From positions 1-8,260 of the forward strand of contig JARFQM010000049.1 in NCBI GenBank assembly GCA_029287755.1: DNA of 8,260 bases, written 5' to 3'. The notes below the pieces were generated by a model that searched no databases, had not been told where the DNA came from, and was given only the letters and a program-made list of their open reading frames with translations. The stretch's first letter is position 1; every line of letters starts with the position of its first letter. The position numbers and the translations under genes were made by a program. This document shows positions 6,078 through 8,260 of this stretch, in pieces. The DNA comes from Desulfofustis sp. Lineage in GTDB: Bacteria > Desulfobacterota > Desulfobulbia > Desulfobulbales > Desulfocapsaceae.

Positions 6078-7778
6078 TTAAATAATTGTCGGTCTCAATA
6101 GGATAATCAACTCACGCTTTATTTTCGTTTTTTCTTCGTAGCCAAACAGGTAGCGGACAAGCGGGATTTTACCGACGACCGGAGCAAAGCTGCCCTCGGT
6201 AGAGTCGACCTCTGAAATCAATCCGCCAATTACCAGCATTTCATTGTCCTTGACCCGAACGGTGGTGCTCATCTCACGCACATTGACTCGCGGCAGGCCG
6301 ATCTGCTGGCCTTCCAGACCGATGTCCCGGTACTCGATCGGTTCTTCGAGTTGCGAGGTGATCGGCACGAGATTCATAATAACTTCATTATCGTTGAGAA
6401 TGTTGGCGGTCAAGGCCATGCTGATGCCCGACAATACCCTCTCGGTTTCCACCGTGTAGGTCAACAGGGTCTGCACGCCGCCGGTATCCCGGTCGACTTC
6501 GATGCTGGAAATATAGGTGACATTCTCACCCACAGAGATGAGTGCCGGCTGGCCATTCATCACGCTGAGCTTCGGGTTTGAGAGGACCTGCGCGTCTCCC
6601 TGCTCCTTTATTGCATTGAGCAGTACATTGAAACTAGCCGGTTGAAGGGAAATTTTGGATATAAACCGGGTGGGATCATAGATATTGCCGTGGTTGGTCC
6701 CATCGTCAAAGGACCCGTTGTTGGAAAAGACATACGGCCACACCTGGCCACCCCCGCCGTCGCCGCGGGTGGGGTCGCCAAAGGTCACCAGTCCTTGAAC
6801 GTTGAAATCTTTGAGCACCTGATCCCAGTTTAGACCGATGGTGGAGTTGTCCTGCAGTCGCACTTCTATGATCTTTGCTTCAATCGAAATCTGTTTATAG
6901 AGTTCTCCTGCTAGACTATCAAAGTATTTCTGGAGTTCATCGAGGAGCGGTCGTGGAGCAACCACGGTGACGATACCCACGGGTTTGTCAATAAAATACT
7001 GAACTCCCCCCCTGGACACCCTGCGGGTGGCCTGCGGCGTTGCTTCCTCGGCTGCGGAATCAGCGGCAGCAACCGGTTCAGGCGTCACTGCCACCGTACC
7101 CCAGGTGTCAATGATCTTATCCATATTGGCCTGGATACTCTCCCAGATATCGAAGGTGTTTTCGGTGCTTTTTACAACTATGGTTCCATCTACGTTGGTG
7201 GATAGGTCAGAACCACCCAACACATTCCCCCCCACACCGGTCGCGTAGCTCTGCCTGATGAACGGCCTGGCGATACGGAACTGCCTTGTTTCTTTGAAAT
7301 TTACGACAATGGTGTTGCCCTGAATTTCATGGAAGTAGTCAACCTGCCGGAGCAAATTATCGACCGCTTCATAAAAATCATCGTTGGCGTTGATGTCCAC
7401 ATCGACGAGCACGTTCTGGTCAACATCACTGGCCCAGGAGACATTCATCTTTTTCAGGGCCGCCAGTCGTTTGAGGATATCCCAAAGCGGTTGCGGACCA
7501 CGGGTCGACTTGATTGTCGCCCCGACCTTGAGCGAGGTCTCCTCGTCCTTCAGTATCTTCTCGTCATCATCCTCCGAATCCACCATATACGAAGGAGTCT
7601 GATACATGATCGGTAACGACTCCGGAGGCTTCTCTATCGGGTTTTTCGCTTTAGCGGTTTCCTGATCCGGAACGACAGGCTCTTCAACAACCGCTTGCTG
7701 TTGCGTGGAGCATGACGCCGCGAAGAAAAGGAGCGCCAAAATGGCCAGATAGTGCATGTGTCTCTTGGTTGCCTTCAT
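6078..7778 (-). CDS. mshL: MSHA-type pilus secretin MshL-like outer-membrane lipoprotein
   Basis: This 566-residue secretin would form the multimeric outer-membrane channel through which a type IV (MSHA-like) pilus is extruded. The N-terminus is a lipoprotein signal (KATKRH, hydrophobic core, FAASC with C23; Ser at +2 favours the outer membrane). A short acidic/proline-rich linker follows. An STN-type domain spans about 94-160 (PLWDILKRLAALKKMNVSW through EAVDNLLRQVDYF). An Ala/Glu/Pro linker (230-252) precedes an N1-like ring domain (about 260-300). The secretin core starts with ISIEAKIIEVRLQDNSTIGLNW and carries VLSNPKLSVMNGQPALISVGENVTYI (about 398-423). It ends in the family signature VRVKDNEMLVIGGLISEV...FAPVVGKIPLVRYLFGY...RELIILLRPTII. 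The start at 7778 has a GAGG site nine bases upstream; an in-frame Met at residue 8 would shorten the basic region. The MshL assignment rather than PilQ or GspD rests on the lipoprotein signal, the single-STN architecture and sequence character. Confidence 0.9.
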   Translation of the reverse strand: MKATKRHMHYLAILALLFFAASCSTQQQAVVEEPVVPDQETAKAKNPIEKPPESLPIMYQTPSYMVDSEDDDEKILKDEETSLKVGATIKSTRGPQPLWDILKRLAALKKMNVSWASDVDQNVLVDVDINANDDFYEAVDNLLRQVDYFHEIQGNTIVVNFKETRQFRIARPFIRQSYATGVGGNVLGGSDLSTNVDGTIVVKSTENTFDIWESIQANMDKIIDTWGTVAVTPEPVAAADSAAEEATPQATRRVSRGGVQYFIDKPVGIVTVVAPRPLLDELQKYFDSLAGELYKQISIEAKIIEVRLQDNSTIGLNWDQVLKDFNVQGLVTFGDPTRGDGGGGQVWPYVFSNNGSFDDGTNHGNIYDPTRFISKISLQPASFNVLLNAIKEQGDAQVLSNPKLSVMNGQPALISVGENVTYISSIEVDRDTGGVQTLLTYTVETERVLSGISMALTANILNDNEVIMNLVPITSQLEEPIEYRDIGLEGQQIGLPRVNVREMSTTVRVKDNEMLVIGGLISEVDSTEGSFAPVVGKIPLVRYLFGYEEKTKIKRELIILLRPTII

Positions 7779-7838
7779 CTTTCAGAACCTCGTCGACAGT
7801 TATCAATAAGAATTCGCCTGTGTATTTACAGCTATCGG

Positions 7839-8260
7839 TTAATTTCCAGATGTAACTCTACTTTCAACATATGCGCGCAAATCCGGCCGCATCTGAAGAC
7901 CTGAGGCCAGAAGCGATCGATACTGCGCTTTAGCTTTGGCGCGATCTCCCAATTTATCGTAGATCCGCGCCTTGCTTACCAGGGTCTGAACGCTGTCACC
8001 GTAGTAGTCGCCATAAGTGTCCAGCAGTTTCAGTGCTTGTTCGAGTCGATTGTTATTCTCTGTAAAGGCAGCATAGCTGATCAAAGCTTCCTTCTTGGGC
8101 GGGTCATCGGTAATACTTTGCGCAAAGCACTCGAGAGCTTCGGCAGTATTTTCCATATTCGCGGAGCTGATTGCGCAATAGAGTGCCGCGCGGGTATCAG
8201 CTGGATCTATAGCCAAAGATTTCTGAGCGAAGTAGGAAGCCTTGGTATTGATGTTCATTC
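7839..8260 (-). CDS. TPR-repeat protein, 5' truncated by the window edge
   Basis: At least 139 residues of a tetratricopeptide-repeat protein are visible, ending in TAA at 7841-7839. The readable part begins in the middle of a repeat (SYFAQKSLAIDPADTRAAL is the second helix of one TPR running into the next). This indicates that the true start lies beyond the right edge rather than at the Met at 8258. About three further repeats follow, at roughly residues 21-54, 55-86 and 89-122. Examples are AEALECFAQSITDDP and ARIYDKLGDRAKAKAQYRSLLASG. The protein ends with a short charged tail (RPDLRAYVESRVTSGN). It precedes the secretin gene by 60 bases on the same strand. In MSHA and type IV pilus clusters, TPR proteins such as MshN or PilF assist secretin assembly or localisation, so a similar job is inferred. 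The repeats alone do not prove it, and any N-terminal signal or membrane segment lies outside the window. Confidence 0.82.
   Translation of the reverse strand, partial: MNINTKASYFAQKSLAIDPADTRAALYCAISSANMENTAEALECFAQSITDDPPKKEALISYAAFTENNNRLEQALKLLDTYGDYYGDSVQTLVSKARIYDKLGDRAKAKAQYRSLLASGLQMRPDLRAYVESRVTSGN

Noticed and set aside
7818..7831. CTGT...ACAG palindrome upstream of the secretin gene, resembling an SOS box
   Set aside because: The half-sites are separated by 6 rather than 8 bases, the match does not extend beyond four bases per arm, and the adjacent gene is not a repair gene. Most likely chance.

Overview
The window looks like an ordinary chromosomal segment of a Gram-negative bacterium. 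It carries an outer-membrane secretin lipoprotein, a second lipoprotein and SecB, so the cell has a periplasm and an outer membrane. The combination of split (alpha/beta) glycyl-tRNA synthetase, SecB and an MSHA-type secretin, with roughly balanced base composition, suggests Desulfobacterota (a Desulfobulbales-like deltaproteobacterium) or a neighbouring proteobacterial lineage. That placement is an inference from protein character only; no search was run.

Layout. Positions 46-924 (minus) hold glyQ, the alpha subunit of glycyl-tRNA synthetase, which reads out of the left edge. A 170-base divergent region (925-1094) holds two overlapping, oppositely directed sigma-70-type promoters, one for glyQ and one for the rightward genes. 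Rightward come a small CoA-binding Rossmann protein (1095-1508), full-length uvrA (1521-4373) and, after an 82-base gap with a possible promoter of its own, secB (4456-4938). A perfect 16-bp hairpin with T-runs on both sides (4965-5004) separates secB from the convergent leftward genes and should terminate transcription from both directions.

The right half is a leftward cluster. A TPR protein enters from the right edge (to 7839). It is followed by an MSHA-type pilus secretin (mshL-like, 7778-6078) and a CsgG/FlgO/TolB-N-like outer-membrane lipoprotein (6026-5019). Secretin, TPR protein and accessory lipoprotein together look like the outer-membrane end of a type IV (MSHA-like) pilus or related secretion machine. 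The lipoprotein is the least characterised gene here and the best candidate for new biology.

The left half is housekeeping: translation, nucleotide excision repair and protein export. I see no mobile element, CRISPR array, RNA gene or clearly new multi-gene system. The most notable non-coding or sequence-level signals are a nine-G tract near the 3' end of uvrA, the interlocked divergent promoters and the bidirectional terminator.
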